DNA of 64,000 nt from Chryseobacterium oranimense. GTDB taxonomy: Bacteria; Bacteroidota; Bacteroidia; Flavobacteriales; Weeksellaceae. Position 1 is the stretch's first letter; every line of letters begins with the position of its first letter. A model generated the notes under the pieces. The model was not told the DNA's origin. It saw only the letters and a list, made by a program, of their open reading frames with translations, and did no database searches. Position numbers and translations under genes: made by a program. The stretch spans positions 1 through 64,000 of the forward strand of contig NZ_CP104203.1 in the NCBI RefSeq assembly GCF_025244725.1, in the 5' to 3' direction. Of the stretch, positions 16,865 through 25,325 are shown one piece after another.

Positions 16865-17677
16865 TTGGAAAATCAATATTTTACATCAGACGGATTAAAT
16901 GTAAAGAACAGAGCGTTTCTTTTGGGCGACGCAGTGAAGGTTTCTTTCTTTGTGAGAAACGGGAAACTGATCATGGATGAAGAATGCTATTTCTTCTTAA
17001 TGGCTTCCATGCGGAAAATGAGGATGAATATTCCGCTTACCTATACATTGGAGTTTTTCCAGACCCTTTTCCATAATGATGTTATCGATGGTAAAGGAAT
17101 AAAAAACGGTATTATCAATTTTCAGGTTTTCAGGAATAATGATGCAGTAACGGTTTCAAAATCTTCCGTATCCTATTTTTATGAAGTAACGGAATCAGAA
17201 GATGTGCTTGCGGTTCATCACAGACCGTTAGAAATGGATCTTATAAAAGAAATTAATGTAAACAATAACCTTCTGAGCAATATCAGGGTTCATTGTCCGG
17301 AAAATATCTACGGGGGCATTTATGCAGAAGAAAATGACCTGGACGATGTGATTCTGCTGAATCCCAACAAAAGGATTGCGCGTACCACTTCCGGAAACCT
17401 TTTATTTCTGGAAGGAAACGTTATTAAAGTTCCAAAGCAGTCTGAAGGAGCATACATTTCTCCTTTAATGGAAAACTTCGTTACTTTTTTACATAAAAAT
17501 AATCTGGCTGATATTCAGGAGCATGAAATCATTGCCTTTGAATCACAAAAAGCCGAAGAGATTTTAATGATCTCCGACGAGAAAGGCATATTTTCTGTAG
17601 GTAAAATAAGAAATAAAACTTTTGAAAGCTCCCGCTTTAAAGAAATGGTGGAAAGCTGGAAAAATAGTTTTGAATAA
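16865..17677 (+). CDS. Aminotransferase class IV homologue, catalytic Lys apparently absent
   Basis: The 270-residue protein has the class IV fold pattern (NRAFLLGDAV ... DDVILLNPNKRIARTTSGNLLFLEGN), as in IlvE and PabC. In those enzymes the PLP-binding Lys lies about 19 residues before the DE-ALLLN strand; here that region reads NNNLLSNIRVHCPENIYGG with Arg or Ile and no Lys. It may therefore be non-catalytic or bind PLP differently. TTG at 16865 is the only good start in frame. A bidirectional terminator separates it from the convergent amidase gene. Confidence 0.7.
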   Translation: MENQYFTSDGLNVKNRAFLLGDAVKVSFFVRNGKLIMDEECYFFLMASMRKMRMNIPLTYTLEFFQTLFHNDVIDGKGIKNGIINFQVFRNNDAVTVSKSSVSYFYEVTESEDVLAVHHRPLEMDLIKEINVNNNLLSNIRVHCPENIYGGIYAEENDLDDVILLNPNKRIARTTSGNLLFLEGNVIKVPKQSEGAYISPLMENFVTFLHKNNLADIQEHEIIAFESQKAEEILMISDEKGIFSVGKIRNKTFESSRFKEMVESWKNSFE

Positions 17678-17682
17678 TTGAC

Positions 17683-17725
17683 AAACCCGGTAAACAACAA
17701 AGTACCCAAGTCCTTTACCGGGTTT
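17683..17725. terminator. Bidirectional terminator between convergent genes
   Basis: A 12-bp stem, AAACCCGGTAAA (17683-17694) with TTTACCGGGTTT (17714-17725), has T-rich sequence on the right; it serves the + strand gene and probably the convergent amidase gene. Confidence 0.65.
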
Positions 17726-17757
17726 TATTCTGATTAAATCAGAAATTGTTTCTTTAT

Positions 17758-18339
17758 CTAATATTCACGGATAATTTCTGTGAATTTTTGTGCGATTTCT
17801 TTCTGTCCGTTTTCACTGGTCACATATTCTCTGTCCTTTGTATTGTTGATGAAGCCAAGCTCTACCAATACTGCAGGCGATTTTGTTTCTCTCAGCATGT
17901 GAAGATTTTTTTCTTCAATTTTGCGGACATCAAATTTTTTGGAGATTTTTTCAGCAAGTTTTTTTGAATTTTCAGTATTCTGAATATATACTTCAGTGCC
18001 CTGTTTTGGAGTTTCCCTTTGCGGGCTGTTATTCATATGAAGGGAAATTACCATTTCAGGATTCAGTTTGTTGATCATATCTGTTCTCTCCTGAAGGTTT
18101 GGATAAGTATCCGAATCTCTTGTTAATACCACTTCATACTGATCCTGGTTCTCATTCAGTTTCTGGATCTGTTTGGCGATATTAATGGTGATCTCTTTTT
18201 CAGAGAATTTTTCAAAAACCGTTCCCATGTCATTTCCGCCGTGTCCGGCATCGATAACGATATATTTTTTGTTGATGGGAGTAAATGATAAAAATGAGGC
18301 GGAAAAGGCTCCTAAAGCAAGTAGTTTGATTCCTTTCAT
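17758..18339 (-). CDS. N-acetylmuramoyl-L-alanine amidase (Amidase_3)
   Basis: The 193-residue exported enzyme cleaves the amide bond between N-acetylmuramate and L-Ala in peptidoglycan. It has an N-terminal hydrophobic signal and the zinc and catalytic motifs of Amidase_3: VIDAGHGGNDMGT (His), EKEITINIAK (Glu), SLHMNNS (His) and VLVELGFINNTKD (catalytic Glu). No SPOR or LysM domain is present. It is convergent with the class IV aminotransferase homologue. Confidence 0.88.
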   Translation of the reverse strand: MKGIKLLALGAFSASFLSFTPINKKYIVIDAGHGGNDMGTVFEKFSEKEITINIAKQIQKLNENQDQYEVVLTRDSDTYPNLQERTDMINKLNPEMVISLHMNNSPQRETPKQGTEVYIQNTENSKKLAEKISKKFDVRKIEEKNLHMLRETKSPAVLVELGFINNTKDREYVTSENGQKEIAQKFTEIIREY

Positions 18340-18445
18340 TTCAGTGATTTTGGTTTGTCAAATAACGGAAATTCTTTCTTTAAAATTGGTTAACATAATC
18401 TTAAAATTTGTTAATGTTTTCAAAGCGTATCAGATACGAATTCAA

Positions 18446-18994
18446 CTAGTTAAGAGAAATGTCCTCTGGTGAGTTGGCCCACAGCAGATATTCTCCGCCC
18501 AGATTCTGCATAATCGACTTCCAAAGCGTTTGATCATTGGGAAGTGTATAATCCAGATTATAGATATCCACCACGGTCCACATCTTCCTTTGTACTTCAT
18601 CATCAAGCTGTTCGGCAGACCATCCTGAGTATCCTGAGAAGATCTTTACATCATGAATGCTCAGTTCCTTGTTAAGGACAGCGCTGATGATGCTTTCGAT
18701 GTCTTCCGTGATATAAAAGTCTTTGTTGATCTCAGAATACACCTCAGTGACCTTCTTATTCTTAACAATAAAAAAGACCTTGTCATTCTCGACAGGACCG
18801 CCGTCATAGACCTCTATTTTGAAATCAAAAAAGTTTTTGAACTTACTACTCATCTGGCCGTTTTTCTTGTTCAATATCAAACCAAATGCACCGCTTTCGT
18901 TATGCTCAACGATCAACACCACCGATCTCGAAAAAATATCGCCGGAAATGTCAGGTGTGGAAATTAATATTTTACCTTTGTATGAGTAATTCAT
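18446..18994 (-). CDS. YqgE/AlgH family protein
   Basis: The 182-residue protein shows the YqgE/AlgH pattern: GKILISTPDISGDIFSRSVVLIVEHNESGAFGLILNK near the start, GGPVENDKVFFI in the middle and FSGYSGWSAEQLDDE in the second half. The family is widespread with no established activity. Start at 18994 is preferred; longer readings run into pdxH, whose ATG is 24 nt away on the other strand, so the two genes diverge from one very short promoter region. Confidence 0.88.
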   Translation of the reverse strand: MNYSYKGKILISTPDISGDIFSRSVVLIVEHNESGAFGLILNKKNGQMSSKFKNFFDFKIEVYDGGPVENDKVFFIVKNKKVTEVYSEINKDFYITEDIESIISAVLNKELSIHDVKIFSGYSGWSAEQLDDEVQRKMWTVVDIYNLDYTLPNDQTLWKSIMQNLGGEYLLWANSPEDISLN

Positions 18995-19018
18995 ACTCAA
19001 ATTTAATAAAAAATATTT

Positions 19019-19660
19019 ATGGAAAACCTGCACGACAAAAGAAAAGTGTATGAGAAATCCCAACTTATTGAAAGTGAGATAAAACAAAATCCCATTGAGC
19101 AGTTCAGGGACTGGTTTCTGGATGCAAGCAATAGCCCGGCAGTCGCTGAGGCTAATGCCATGGCAGTTTCTACCTTAGAAGAAGATGGATGCCCGAGGAC
19201 AAGAATGGTGCTGCTTAAAGAATATACCTATGAAGGGTTTATTTTCTACACGAACTACAACAGCCGAAAAGGAAAAGCTATAGAAAACAATCATAAAGCT
19301 TGTCTTCATTTTTTCTGGCCGAACCTTGAAAGACAGGTCATCATCAAAGCCAACCTGGAAAAAATCGCTGAAAACCTCAGCGACGGATATTTTCATTCAA
19401 GACCTAAAGGAAGCCAGCTGGGAGCCGTTGTTTCACCACAGAGCCAGATTATCCCGGATAGGGAATTTTTGGAAGAAAGATTAAAAGGACTGGAAAAGGA
19501 ATACGAAAACAGCGAAGTACCAAGACCGGCTAACTGGGGCGGATATATTGCAAAGCCCTACGAAATAGAATTTTGGCAGGGAAGACCCAACCGACTCCAT
19601 GACAGGATCATTTACCAGCTTGAAGATCTGGACTGGAAAATTTCCCGTCTTGCACCGTAA
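19019..19660 (+). CDS. pdxH: Pyridoxamine/pyridoxine 5'-phosphate oxidase
   Basis: The 213-residue FMN enzyme oxidises PNP or PMP to pyridoxal 5'-phosphate. Diagnostic blocks are PRTRMVLLKEYTYEGFIFYTNYNSRKG (FMN binding), ACLHFFWPNLERQV, RPKGSQLGAVVSPQSQII and the C-terminal EFWQGRPNRLHDR. The length matches E. coli PdxH. It is divergent from yqgE. A repeat-rich intergenic region follows. Confidence 0.94.
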   Translation: MENLHDKRKVYEKSQLIESEIKQNPIEQFRDWFLDASNSPAVAEANAMAVSTLEEDGCPRTRMVLLKEYTYEGFIFYTNYNSRKGKAIENNHKACLHFFWPNLERQVIIKANLEKIAENLSDGYFHSRPKGSQLGAVVSPQSQIIPDREFLEERLKGLEKEYENSEVPRPANWGGYIAKPYEIEFWQGRPNRLHDRIIYQLEDLDWKISRLAP

Positions 19661-19728
19661 GATTTAAACTTTCAATTTGGAATTTGATGGATTTTAACAA
19701 ATTCTATAAATTTATTTCAATTTAAAAT

Positions 19729-19788
19729 CAATAGGAGCGGGCTTTAGCCCGCTTTTAATGTATAACGATCAAAGGCTTTAGCCAAAAC
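19729..19788. repeat. Double-hairpin dispersed repeat (GGGCTTTAGCCC family), copy 1
   Basis: CAATAGG is followed by the palindrome GCGGGCTTTAGCCCGC and then by GGCTTTAGCCAAAAC. A related, degraded copy with the same start and end lies at 57267-57330. I recognise the motif as common between Chryseobacterium genes (memory, not a search). Confidence 0.6.
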
Positions 19789-19841
19789 AGAAAGCAAAAA
19801 AAAAACAGCCCACGTATCTTCTGAAATGTTGAAAAACCTTA

Positions 19842-19866
19842 GGTGGCTGAGGCTCCCGAAGCCACC
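19842..19866. repeat. GGTGGCT/AGCCACC hairpin repeat
   Basis: Arms GGTGGCT and AGCCACC flank an 11-nt loop (GAGGCTCCCGA). This lies downstream of the HU terminator within the repeat cluster that fills 19661-19870. Confidence 0.5.
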
Positions 19867-19870
19867 GATA

Positions 19871-19906
19871 ATCAAAAAAAAAGACCGTTTCCTGAGAAAC
19901 GGTCTT
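19871..19906 (-). terminator. Terminator of the HU gene
   Basis: An 11-bp perfect stem (19881-19891 with 19896-19906, loop CTGA) is followed on the minus strand by a nine-T run. Confidence 0.85.
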
Positions 19907-19926
19907 GAATTTTCTAATCTGAATGA

Positions 19927-20217
19927 TTATTTTTTCTTAGCACCAGAAACTGCATTTGATAAATCAGCTCCTGCTTTGAATTTAGCAACTTTTTTAGCAG
20001 CAATTTTAATTGGTTTTTTTGTTGCAGGGTTGATCCCTTGTCTAGCTGCTCTCTCAGCTACTGAGAAAGTACCGAATCCTACTAAAGAAACTTTTCCGTC
20101 TTTTTTCTTTAGAGTAGTAGTTACGTTACCAATGAATGATTCTAAAGCAGCTTTAGCTGCAACTTTAGTGATTCCTGCATCTTTTGCGATTGCGTCGATT
20201 AATTCAGACTTGTTCAT
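19927..20217 (-). CDS. HU family DNA-binding protein
   Basis: The 96-residue nucleoid protein has the canonical HU layout: MNKSELIDAIAKDAGITK, the core VSLVGFGTFSVAERAARQG, the DNA-binding arm GINPATKKPIKI and a basic tail ending AKKK. It has a strong promoter and terminator of its own, as expected for an abundant protein. Confidence 0.95.
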   Translation of the reverse strand: MNKSELIDAIAKDAGITKVAAKAALESFIGNVTTTLKKKDGKVSLVGFGTFSVAERAARQGINPATKKPIKIAAKKVAKFKAGADLSNAVSGAKKK

Positions 20218-20250
20218 AATTTTTAATATTAAGTTAGTTCGTAATTATAG

Positions 20251-20280
20251 CAAATATAATACTATTTTCTAATTGTGCAA
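20251..20280 (-). promoter_or_regulatory. Promoter of the HU gene
   Basis: On the minus strand TTG (20278-20280) is 19 nt from TATATTTG (20251-20258), a clean match to the Bacteroidetes TTG/TAnnTTTG promoter. The rest of 20281-20603 is AT-rich with no gene I can support; a stray TATGTTTG at about 20488 leads to no ORF. Confidence 0.7.
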
Positions 20281-20603
20281 TTATTTTATTAAAAGTTATA
20301 AAACTTTTTTAGTTTTTGCTGAAAACAGTTAAAATATGATAATTTCACTTTTCACGTAAAATCTACGTTACGGCTCACTAAAATCGTGCCAAATGCTTAT
20401 GAGTATTGACTTTAGCAAAAAATTAATATTATTTCCTGTATTTATTAAATCCTGAATTATGTGTAAAGTATTAATATTTTCCTCGATATGTTTGCAGATT
20501 TTATAAACAATGTCTTGAAAACTTGTGTAATGTAAAATTAAATAGCTGGGTATGTGGGAGTTTTAAAATGATTTCAAACACCCGATTTATTAATTTTTAT
20601 TAA

Positions 20604-20611
20604 TAAATTTG
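20604..20611 (+). promoter_or_regulatory. -7 box of panD
   Basis: TAAATTTG ends 4 nt before the panD ATG, predicting a leaderless transcript. Confidence 0.6.
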
Positions 20612-20615
20612 CAGA

Positions 20616-20966
20616 ATGTTAATAGAAGTTTTCAAGTCTAAGATCCACAGGGTAAGGGTTACGGCCTCAGACCTTAATTATATTGGGAGTATAACGATCG
20701 ATGAAGATCTTATAGAAGCTGCCGGTCTGGTAGTGGGAGAAAGGGTCTATATCGTCAATGTGAATAATGGAGAACGTTTTGATACCTACGTTATCAAAGG
20801 AAAAAGAAAATCCGGTGAAGTATGTTTAAACGGGCCTGCTGCAAGAAAAGTTCAGAAAGATGATATCATTATTATCATTGCCTATGCACAGATGACGCCT
20901 GAAGAAGCGAAAGTCTTCCAGCCGAAAATTGTTTTTCCGGACGAAAAAACAAATCTTCTAACCTAA
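20616..20966 (+). CDS. panD: Aspartate 1-decarboxylase
   Basis: The 116-residue pyruvoyl enzyme makes beta-alanine for pantothenate and CoA. The self-cleavage site is Gly24-Ser25 in NYIGSITID, and the family residues K9 in FKSKIHR and the [18 protein letters not shown] core are present. The downstream flippase-like gene starts 3 nt later, so the two are cotranscribed although functionally unrelated; this pairing is often seen in flavobacteria. Confidence 0.94.
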   Translation: MLIEVFKSKIHRVRVTASDLNYIGSITIDEDLIEAAGLVVGERVYIVNVNNGERFDTYVIKGKRKSGEVCLNGPAARKVQKDDIIIIIAYAQMTPEEAKVFQPKIVFPDEKTNLLT

Positions 20967-20969
20967 TTT

Positions 20970-21998
20970 ATGGAGAAAGAATCAAAGAACCCCATAAAAT
21001 CAATACTAACAATAGTAATCTCGCTTGCTTTTGCAGGCTTTTTTTTATGGCTTGCGTTAAAAGGGCTTGATTTTAAAGTAATCAGGGCATCTCTGGCTAA
21101 AGCTAATTACCTCTGGGTGTTATTCGCGGCTGTTTTTGGACTTCTGGCTTACTGGTTCAGGGCTGTGCGCTGGAATTTAATGCTGGAGCCAATGGGACAT
21201 AGAATTTCCAACTCGAATTCACTGTGGTCCATATCTTTTGGCTATCTGATGAACCTTACCATTCCCAGAAGTGGAGAAGTGGCAAGAGCCACCGCTTTAT
21301 ATGGTGTGGAAAAAGTTCCTGTGGATCAATCTTTCGGGACCATCATTCTGGAGAGAGTAGTGGATCTTATCTGTATGCTTGGATTTTTGGGACTGACCCT
21401 TTTATTCAAATACGACGCGATCCTGTCCTTTTATGAGAATTCAGGCGTTAACCTTAATCCGAATAAGATTCTCTTAATTCTTCTGATTCTGGTTGCAGGA
21501 ACTGTTTTGTTTTTTGTTTTCAAAAAGAAGCTGGCAGATGTTCCGTTTTTAGGAAAGATCGTGAATTTTATTGACGGTATTTTCCAGGGCTTAACCACCA
21601 TATTCAAATTAAAAGAAAAAGGAAAATTCATTCTATATACATTAGGAATCTGGATATGCTATTATTTTGCAGCTTATCTTGTTTGCTTTGCACTTCCCGA
21701 AACCTCGAATTTTACTATAGCCGATGGCTTTTTTATCATTGTAGTTGGTACCCTCGGGATGATCATTCCTGCAAGTGGCGGGATTGGAGCATTTAATCTG
21801 GCAATGAAATACGGATTTATGGCCTTGTTTATCTCAATGGGGAAAAGTGCAGATCTGGGGGGCGAAATGGGGCTGACCTATTCCTTTATTTCCCTTCCAT
21901 TGCAGATCACCATTATGCTGGTCATGGGATTGATTTCCATTCCAATGCTGGCAAAAGCAAGAGAAAAGGCAGTTTCCGATAAAGAATTTCGTGAGTAA
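20970..21998 (+). CDS. Lysylphosphatidylglycerol synthase TM-region/UPF0104 family protein
   Basis: The 342-residue polytopic protein has about eight hydrophobic helices and the UPF0104 motifs WFRAVRWNLML, NLTIPRSGEVARATALY and the C-terminal GTLGMIIPASGGIGAFN. This corresponds to the membrane flippase half of MprF, without the soluble synthase domain. Lipid or glycolipid translocation is inferred. It is the second gene of the panD operon. Confidence 0.85.
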   Translation: MEKESKNPIKSILTIVISLAFAGFFLWLALKGLDFKVIRASLAKANYLWVLFAAVFGLLAYWFRAVRWNLMLEPMGHRISNSNSLWSISFGYLMNLTIPRSGEVARATALYGVEKVPVDQSFGTIILERVVDLICMLGFLGLTLLFKYDAILSFYENSGVNLNPNKILLILLILVAGTVLFFVFKKKLADVPFLGKIVNFIDGIFQGLTTIFKLKEKGKFILYTLGIWICYYFAAYLVCFALPETSNFTIADGFFIIVVGTLGMIIPASGGIGAFNLAMKYGFMALFISMGKSADLGGEMGLTYSFISLPLQITIMLVMGLISIPMLAKAREKAVSDKEFRE

Positions 21999-22019
21999 AT
22001 AATATGTTTTTAAATATAC

Positions 22020-22049
22020 AGGTCCAATTTTTTAATTGGGCCTTTTTTA
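22020..22049 (+). terminator. Terminator of the panD operon
   Basis: A 9-bp stem with one wobble pair (GGTCCAATT/AATTGGGCC) is followed by T6. Confidence 0.75.
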
Positions 22050-22172
22050 TTAATATACTTTAATCAATCACAAAGAAAAACAAGGATTTTTCTACTCGTC
22101 ATGCGTATGTTAAAACCTTCATAAAATGGAATATTTATCTCATTCATCGTGTGTCATTTATTTTTTTATCGA

Positions 22173-22180
22173 TAAATTTG
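22173..22180 (+). promoter_or_regulatory. -7 box of the ter operon
   Basis: TAAATTTG lies 56 nt upstream of the first terD ATG. It is the only good promoter seen before the six-gene cluster. Confidence 0.55.
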
Positions 22181-22236
22181 GTCAGTTCACAAATCAAATT
22201 TATATTAAACAAAAAATAATTTTAAACTAATACACT

Positions 22237-22812
22237 ATGGCAATTAATTTACAGAAAGGACAAAAAATAGAGATCGGACTTACAAAAATGACGATAGGGC
22301 TGGGCTGGGACCCGAATGAAGGTACCGGTTTTGATTTTGATCTGGATGCTTCTGCCATCATGATTGATTCTGACAGAAAATTAATAACTGAAGAATGTTT
22401 CGTTTTCTATAATAACCTGCAGTCTCCCGATGGGGCTCTCACCCATACAGGAGATGATCCTAGTGGTAAAAACAGTGATGGTGACGATGATGAAGCGATT
22501 ATTGTAGATCTTGAAAAAGTAGATCCCAGAGCAGAAGAAATTCTTTTCGTAGTAACTATCGAAGATTTTGAAAGAAGAAAGCAGAATTTCGGACAGATAA
22601 GAAATTCATACATCAGAATTGTAGATAACAGTACCGGCCAGGAGATTGCAAAATATGAGCTGGATGAAGATTTCTCTATCGAAACCGGAGTGGAATTCGG
22701 AAGGCTGTACAAAAGAAACGGAAGCTGGAAGTTTGAAGCCTCAGGAATAGGGTACAGGGCAGACCTTGCTTTCTTCCTGGAGAAGTATTACAAAGGACAG
22801 ATCATTAAATAA
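22237..22812 (+). CDS. terD: TerD family protein (first)
   Basis: The 191-residue Ca2+-binding protein belongs to the TerD domain family of the tellurite/chemical-stress systems. It shows MAINLQKGQKIEIG, KMTIGLGWDPNEGTGFDFDLDASAIMI with acidic metal ligands, GDDPSGKNSDGDDDEAIIVDL and VTIEDFERRKQNFGQI. It opens an operon with a second TerD, two TerY-like proteins, a phosphatase and a kinase. Cytoplasmic, possibly membrane-associated (family knowledge). Confidence 0.92.
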   Translation: MAINLQKGQKIEIGLTKMTIGLGWDPNEGTGFDFDLDASAIMIDSDRKLITEECFVFYNNLQSPDGALTHTGDDPSGKNSDGDDDEAIIVDLEKVDPRAEEILFVVTIEDFERRKQNFGQIRNSYIRIVDNSTGQEIAKYELDEDFSIETGVEFGRLYKRNGSWKFEASGIGYRADLAFFLEKYYKGQIIK

Positions 22813-22842
22813 ACTATATTTCAAATACACAAAACTATAACT

Positions 22843-23514
22843 ATGGCAATTAATTTACAGAAGGGTCAAACCATTGATTTAAGAAAAAATGACCGCGGAG
22901 AAAGTGTTTATGACCTTTCAAAAGTAACGATCGGTTTAGGATGGGACGTAAGAAAACAGGGCGGTTTTTTTGGAAAACTGTTCAATAAAGAAGCGGAATA
23001 CGATCTTGATGCGGTAGCATTTCTCTTGGATGGAAACGGAAAAGTAGCCAACCTGGGAAGAACAGTACAAACCAACGACGGAAGACAGATCGCTCTCTAT
23101 CAGGGTGATGTGGTTTTCTTCAATTCTATGCAGCATCCAAGCGGAAATATCTGGCTGACCGGAGATAACAGAACCGGAGCCGGAGATGGTGATGATGAAC
23201 AGATCATTGTAAAACTTGACCAGCTTGACCAAAGTTATCAGAAAATATTATTCCTGGTGACAATTTACCAGGGAAAACAAAATAATCAACATTTCGGGAT
23301 GATAGAGAATGCCTTTATCCGTGCGGTAGATGCCAAAGGAAAAGAGATTACGAAATACAGCCTTTCAGGTGATGCAAGTATGAACGGAAAATGTGCGATG
23401 GTGTTTGCCGAAGCCTACCGTCACAACGGTGACTGGAAGTTCCGCGCCTTAGGAGAACCTCACCAGACCGATAATTTTATTGAGATCCTGAAGCAGTACG
23501 CATACAGCAACTAA
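22843..23514 (+). CDS. terD: TerD family protein (second)
   Basis: This 223-residue TerD paralogue starts with the same MAINLQKGQ as its neighbour but has an insertion (RKQGGFFGKLFNKEAEYDLDAVAF) and a longer C-terminus. The Ca2+-site sequences DLDAVAFLLDGNG and TGDNRTGAGDGDDEQIIVKL are intact. It lies 30 nt after the first terD and before a strong intra-operon hairpin. Confidence 0.92.
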   Translation: MAINLQKGQTIDLRKNDRGESVYDLSKVTIGLGWDVRKQGGFFGKLFNKEAEYDLDAVAFLLDGNGKVANLGRTVQTNDGRQIALYQGDVVFFNSMQHPSGNIWLTGDNRTGAGDGDDEQIIVKLDQLDQSYQKILFLVTIYQGKQNNQHFGMIENAFIRAVDAKGKEITKYSLSGDASMNGKCAMVFAEAYRHNGDWKFRALGEPHQTDNFIEILKQYAYSN

Positions 23515-23534
23515 CTGAATTTTACCAAACCTAA

Positions 23535-23572
23535 AAGCCGGCAGGGAAGTTTTCAACTTCCGCTGCCGGCTT
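23535..23572 (+). other. Intra-operon stem-loop between terD and terY
   Basis: A 15-bp stem (23535-23549 with 23557-23572, one bulged G) has a 7-nt loop and no T-run after it. It could be an mRNA processing or stability element separating the terD pair from the signalling genes, or a weak terminator. Confidence 0.55.
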
Positions 23573-23594
23573 CGGAAATACTATTATCTTACCA

Positions 23595-24233
23595 ATGAGC
23601 AGGAGATTATTAGCATACTTTTTACTGGATACTTCCGGTTCCATGAACGGTGAGCCTATCCAGGCACTCAATAACGGATTTAACGGGCTGATAAGCATGC
23701 TCCGTGCAGATCCCCAGGCCATGGACAGCCTTCATCTGAGTGTGATCACCTTTGACCGTGAGGTGAAAAACATTATTCCTTTAACTGATTTGGCGGGTTT
23801 TTATCCTATGGAGATTACTTGTCCGGACAGTGGCCCTACCCATACCGGGGCGGCGCTGGAAATGGTCTCGGAACTGGTAAAGAAAGAACTGATCAGAGGC
23901 TCTTCAGATGAAAAAGATGACTGGAGACCGCTGCTGTTTATATTTACAGACGGGAAGCCGTCCGATATCCAGAAATACAGGCAGATGATCCCTGTGATCA
24001 GAGAGATGGAATTCGGGGCTATCGTAGGCTGTGCTGCAGGTCCTAAAGCAGACGAACAGTTCTTAAAAGAGCTTACCGACCACGTGGTAAAATTGGATAC
24101 TACCGATGCGATCACGCTTTCCTCATTTTTCAAATGGGTAAGTTCATCCATCACCATGGGCGGAAAATCACAGGGGACCGGAGAAAATGTTCCGCTGCCT
24201 CCTCCTCCTTCCGAGCTTAATATTATTATCTAA
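23595..24233 (+). CDS. TerY-like VWA domain protein (short)
   Basis: The 212-residue protein is essentially one von Willebrand A domain with an intact MIDAS: DTSGSMNG, Thr in GPTHTGAAL and Asp in FTDGKPSD. It resembles TerY of the tellurium-resistance stress systems. The C-terminus is a short Pro/Gly-rich tail without a zinc ribbon. In described TerY-P modules such a protein is associated with the phosphatase and kinase encoded downstream. Confidence 0.88.
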   Translation: MSRRLLAYFLLDTSGSMNGEPIQALNNGFNGLISMLRADPQAMDSLHLSVITFDREVKNIIPLTDLAGFYPMEITCPDSGPTHTGAALEMVSELVKKELIRGSSDEKDDWRPLLFIFTDGKPSDIQKYRQMIPVIREMEFGAIVGCAAGPKADEQFLKELTDHVVKLDTTDAITLSSFFKWVSSSITMGGKSQGTGENVPLPPPPSELNIII

Positions 24234-24254
24234 ATCACTTTGTCTTTATAAATC

Positions 24255-25298
24255 ATGAGAAGACTGCCCATTTATTTTTTAGTTGATGTCTCCGAATCTA
24301 TGGTGGGAGACCCGATTGAGCAGGTACAGGAAGGTATCGCCAATATCATTAAGGAGCTTAAAAAAGACCCGTATTCGCTGGAAACGGTTTATATTTCCAT
24401 TATAGGTTTTGCAGGAGAAGCTGAGGTAATAACGCCGCTTCAGGATATTATCAGCTTTTATCCGCCAAAGATTCCGATTGGAAGCGGAACATCTTTGTCC
24501 CAGGGGCTGATTAAAGTGATGGACTGCATAGACAGGGATATTGTGAAAACAACCTATGAAAGGAAAGGAGACTGGAAACCCATCGTTTTTTTCTTTACAG
24601 ATGGAGTTCCTACCGATGATGCTACCAAAGCGATTGAAAGATGGAATAATAAATATCATGGAAAATCCAATACCATAGCTGTCTCTATTGGGGAGAACAC
24701 TAACTATAAACTCCTGGGAACTTTATCAGACAATGTTTTATTGTTCAACAATTCGGATGAGAATTCTTACAGAGAATTTTTCAAATGGGTGACGGATTCC
24801 ATTAAAACAACCAGCCAGAGTGTTACCGAAGCGAATAAAGAAGGAATTAACCTTTCCAAAATAGATTCCATTATCCTGGAAAAAGTAAATCCTGAACTGG
24901 AGCAGAAGTTTCCGGATAATAATTTTGTGGTTCTGAACGGGAAGTGCTCGGAAACAGAGAAATTATACTTAATGAAGTTCAAAAAAACATTCGCGGAATC
25001 AAGCATACCGGGAATGTCTACAAGATATTACAGACTGGACGGAGCTTATAAAATTGATGAAAAGGCATATTTCAGACTCTCTTCTTCCCATAAAAGTAAT
25101 CTTAAAATTTCTGTAGAAGAGCTTCAGGGAAGTACTTCGTGTCCTCACTGCGCCAATCCCATTGCATTGGCAACCTGCTCATGTGGCGGGATCCACTGCC
25201 TGCGGGGAGAAGGCTACAATAAGTGCCCGTGGTGCGGAACTTCGGATTATTACGGATTTTCCAGCGAAGGATTTGATATTAATAGAACATTAGGGTAA
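24255..25298 (+). CDS. TerY-like VWA protein with C-terminal zinc ribbon
   Basis: The 347-residue protein has an N-terminal VWA domain with MIDAS residues (DVSESMVG, SGTSLSQ, FTDGVPTDD). A ~120-residue middle region follows, then a C-terminal TerY-C type treble Cys cluster: CPHCANP, CSCGGIHC and CPWCG. It is 21 nt after the first TerY and 27 nt before the phosphatase. The zinc module may mediate contact with the similarly zinc-bearing kinase. Confidence 0.87.
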   Translation: MRRLPIYFLVDVSESMVGDPIEQVQEGIANIIKELKKDPYSLETVYISIIGFAGEAEVITPLQDIISFYPPKIPIGSGTSLSQGLIKVMDCIDRDIVKTTYERKGDWKPIVFFFTDGVPTDDATKAIERWNNKYHGKSNTIAVSIGENTNYKLLGTLSDNVLLFNNSDENSYREFFKWVTDSIKTTSQSVTEANKEGINLSKIDSIILEKVNPELEQKFPDNNFVVLNGKCSETEKLYLMKFKKTFAESSIPGMSTRYYRLDGAYKIDEKAYFRLSSSHKSNLKISVEELQGSTSCPHCANPIALATCSCGGIHCLRGEGYNKCPWCGTSDYYGFSSEGFDINRTLG

Positions 25299-25325
25299 GT
25301 AAGATTATCCTTCAGGAAACAAACC

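Noticed and set aside
18995..19087. Longer N-terminus for YqgE
   Set aside because: It would overlap pdxH; the family starts at the MNYSYKGKILIS position.
19826..20272. 148-codon plus-strand ORF over the HU gene
   Set aside because: It is antisense to HU, which is unambiguous, and includes its terminator and promoter.
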